Source of the DNA: Orthonyx spaldingii
Lineage: Eukaryota; Chordata; Aves; Passeriformes; Orthonychidae
Direction of reading: 5' to 3'
Assembly: GCA_013397795.1 (NCBI GenBank)
Contig: VZTJ01005214.1
Span: 62,001 to 126,000, forward strand
Length of the DNA: 64,000 nt
The notes beneath the pieces were generated by a model that saw only the letters and a list, made by a program, of their open reading frames with translations, was not told the origin of the DNA and did not search any database. Positions within the stretch are counted from its first letter, which is position 1. Every line of letters begins with the position of its first letter. This document shows positions 63,092-64,000 of the stretch, piece by piece. A program made the position numbers and the translations under genes.

Positions 63092-63393
63092 GTACGGTTC
63101 TTCTCCTCAAGCTGCAGACATGCCTGGGCAAGAAGGTTTTTTAGGGTTTGCCCTTGTTCTTACTTAACTGGTGGCCCTAATGACATATTTAGTGTAGGAT
63201 CAGGCTAGGGGAAATAGAGTTAAGGACATTCAGAAGCCCTTCAAGGTCTGGAGCCGAGGCTGCAGTTTTCATTTGGCCTGGTGCGTTGTTTGTGACCCAT
63301 CCCATTGTTCTGAGCTTAATGCTTATTCATTTCCTCTTTGCTTGTGTTTTCATATATAATTATTTTTAATTCTGCTTTTTTTTTTTATTTTAG

Positions 63394-63504
63394 AGAAACA
63401 ATAAAAATAAACTCCCTTGGGTCATAGAATGTGGACCAACACAATCAGGTCAAGGGACTGCTTTTAGTTTCAGTACTGACTCTGATACAAACATAGATTT
63501 CAAG
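63394..63504 (+). CDS. candidate internal exon, unknown gene
   Basis: A T-rich tract ending 'tttattttag' (to 63393) resembles a 3' splice site. The next 37 codons are open in phase 0 and end at a plausible donor, aag|gtgaca (63504/63505). The peptide contains LPWVIECGP and AFSFSTDSDTNIDFK, which looks like a globular protein with alternating polar and hydrophobic residues. I cannot place it in a family. The frame continues beyond the donor to a TAG at about 63609, so it could also be a terminal exon or a chance frame. An alternative acceptor two bases later would change the frame. If real, a plus-strand gene starts here and runs off the window. Confidence 0.2.
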
Positions 63505-64000
63505 GTGACAGTTTTGCCTATAAACTTTTTGATTAACAGCTGTAGTCCTGATGTGACTTCTGGGAATGAAAATACTCTTATCAGGAATGCACAAGGGCCA
63601 TTATTTTAGAGGGAAGAAGGTTACTTTTGAGAGGACAGCTAAGATATTCAGGGGTTCTCCCTTACCGCAGAACTAACATTGAACATCCTACAAAAACCTA
63701 TAAATATTTAATTTTCCTTTGCATCATTAAACTACACTGTCTCATTGCAACTGAAGCTCACACATAAGCTGAGGATCTTCTGTCCTGTCACATCTCTGTA
63801 GTGCAAGAGATATTTATGCTGGGAAGGGACTGGAAGGGACGGAGGAGGAAAGGAGACTTGTTTTCACCATGAAGAGAGAAGAACAGTAACAATTTTCTCA
63901 GATTCCTCTCTCTCTCTCTAAAGGGGGAGCTTTAGGGAAGGGTTAGAGTGGAACAGACAAGGTGACTCTGCAAACTGAAGCTGTGGTCTAGGTATATTAT
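63505..64000. other. right-end sequence, no feature
   Basis: No further exon is recognised. A short CT dinucleotide repeat lies at about 63906-63920. Confidence 0.5.

Noticed and set aside
1..64000. CRISPR arrays, operons, phage or plasmid features
   Set aside because: No regularly spaced direct repeats and no prokaryotic gene layout. The repeats present are avian and amniote.

Overview
The window looks like non-coding DNA from a bird, either intergenic or the inside of a very large intron. Composition is mostly moderately AT-rich, with short GC-rich islands. Stop codons are dense in all frames. The longest open frames (about 140 to 200 codons) are unlike any family I know, and several are open on both strands at once in GC-rich patches. 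There is no sign of bacterial organisation: no operons, no ribosome binding sites, no phage or CRISPR. The bird assignment rests mainly on CR1 LINE fragments that match the avian CR1 3' end closely (5815-6098 on +, 23361-23480 on -). Much older amniote-wide repeats lie between them: MIR-like CORE-SINEs and one long, decayed CR1-clade LINE.

Layout. 1-5.8 kb: no recognisable feature. 5.8-6.7 kb: a CR1 3' end followed by a MIR-like SINE. 6.7-15.7 kb: unannotated DNA with small simple repeats. 15.7-16.2 kb: a broken C2H2 zinc-finger fragment and a probable MIR-like SINE. 21.6-23.5 kb: another MIR-like relic, a perfect 10-bp inverted repeat and a minus-strand CR1 tail. 23.5-38 kb: featureless apart from an 11-bp hairpin. 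38.1-41.8 kb: two CpG-richer patches, a candidate poly(A) signal and a long polypyrimidine tract. 45.5-47.6 kb: MIR-like SINE segments, two of which are complementary halves of one consensus separated by about 0.9 kb. 54-57.3 kb: AT-rich DNA that resembles conserved non-coding sequence, a 12-bp hairpin and a 21-T tract. 60.6-62.5 kb: the largest single feature, a minus-strand CR1-clade LINE relic carrying traces of endonuclease and reverse transcriptase and interrupted by a 60-N assembly gap. 63 kb to the end: two short, phase-compatible candidate exons on the + strand. These are the only hint of a host gene and are weak.

No gene cooperation, operon or novel biological system can be supported here. 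The observations most worth checking are the ancient LINE relic and its gap, the zinc-finger pseudogene fragment, the apparently split SINE, and the candidate exon pair at the right edge. All repeat assignments come from recalled consensus sequences and were not computed.
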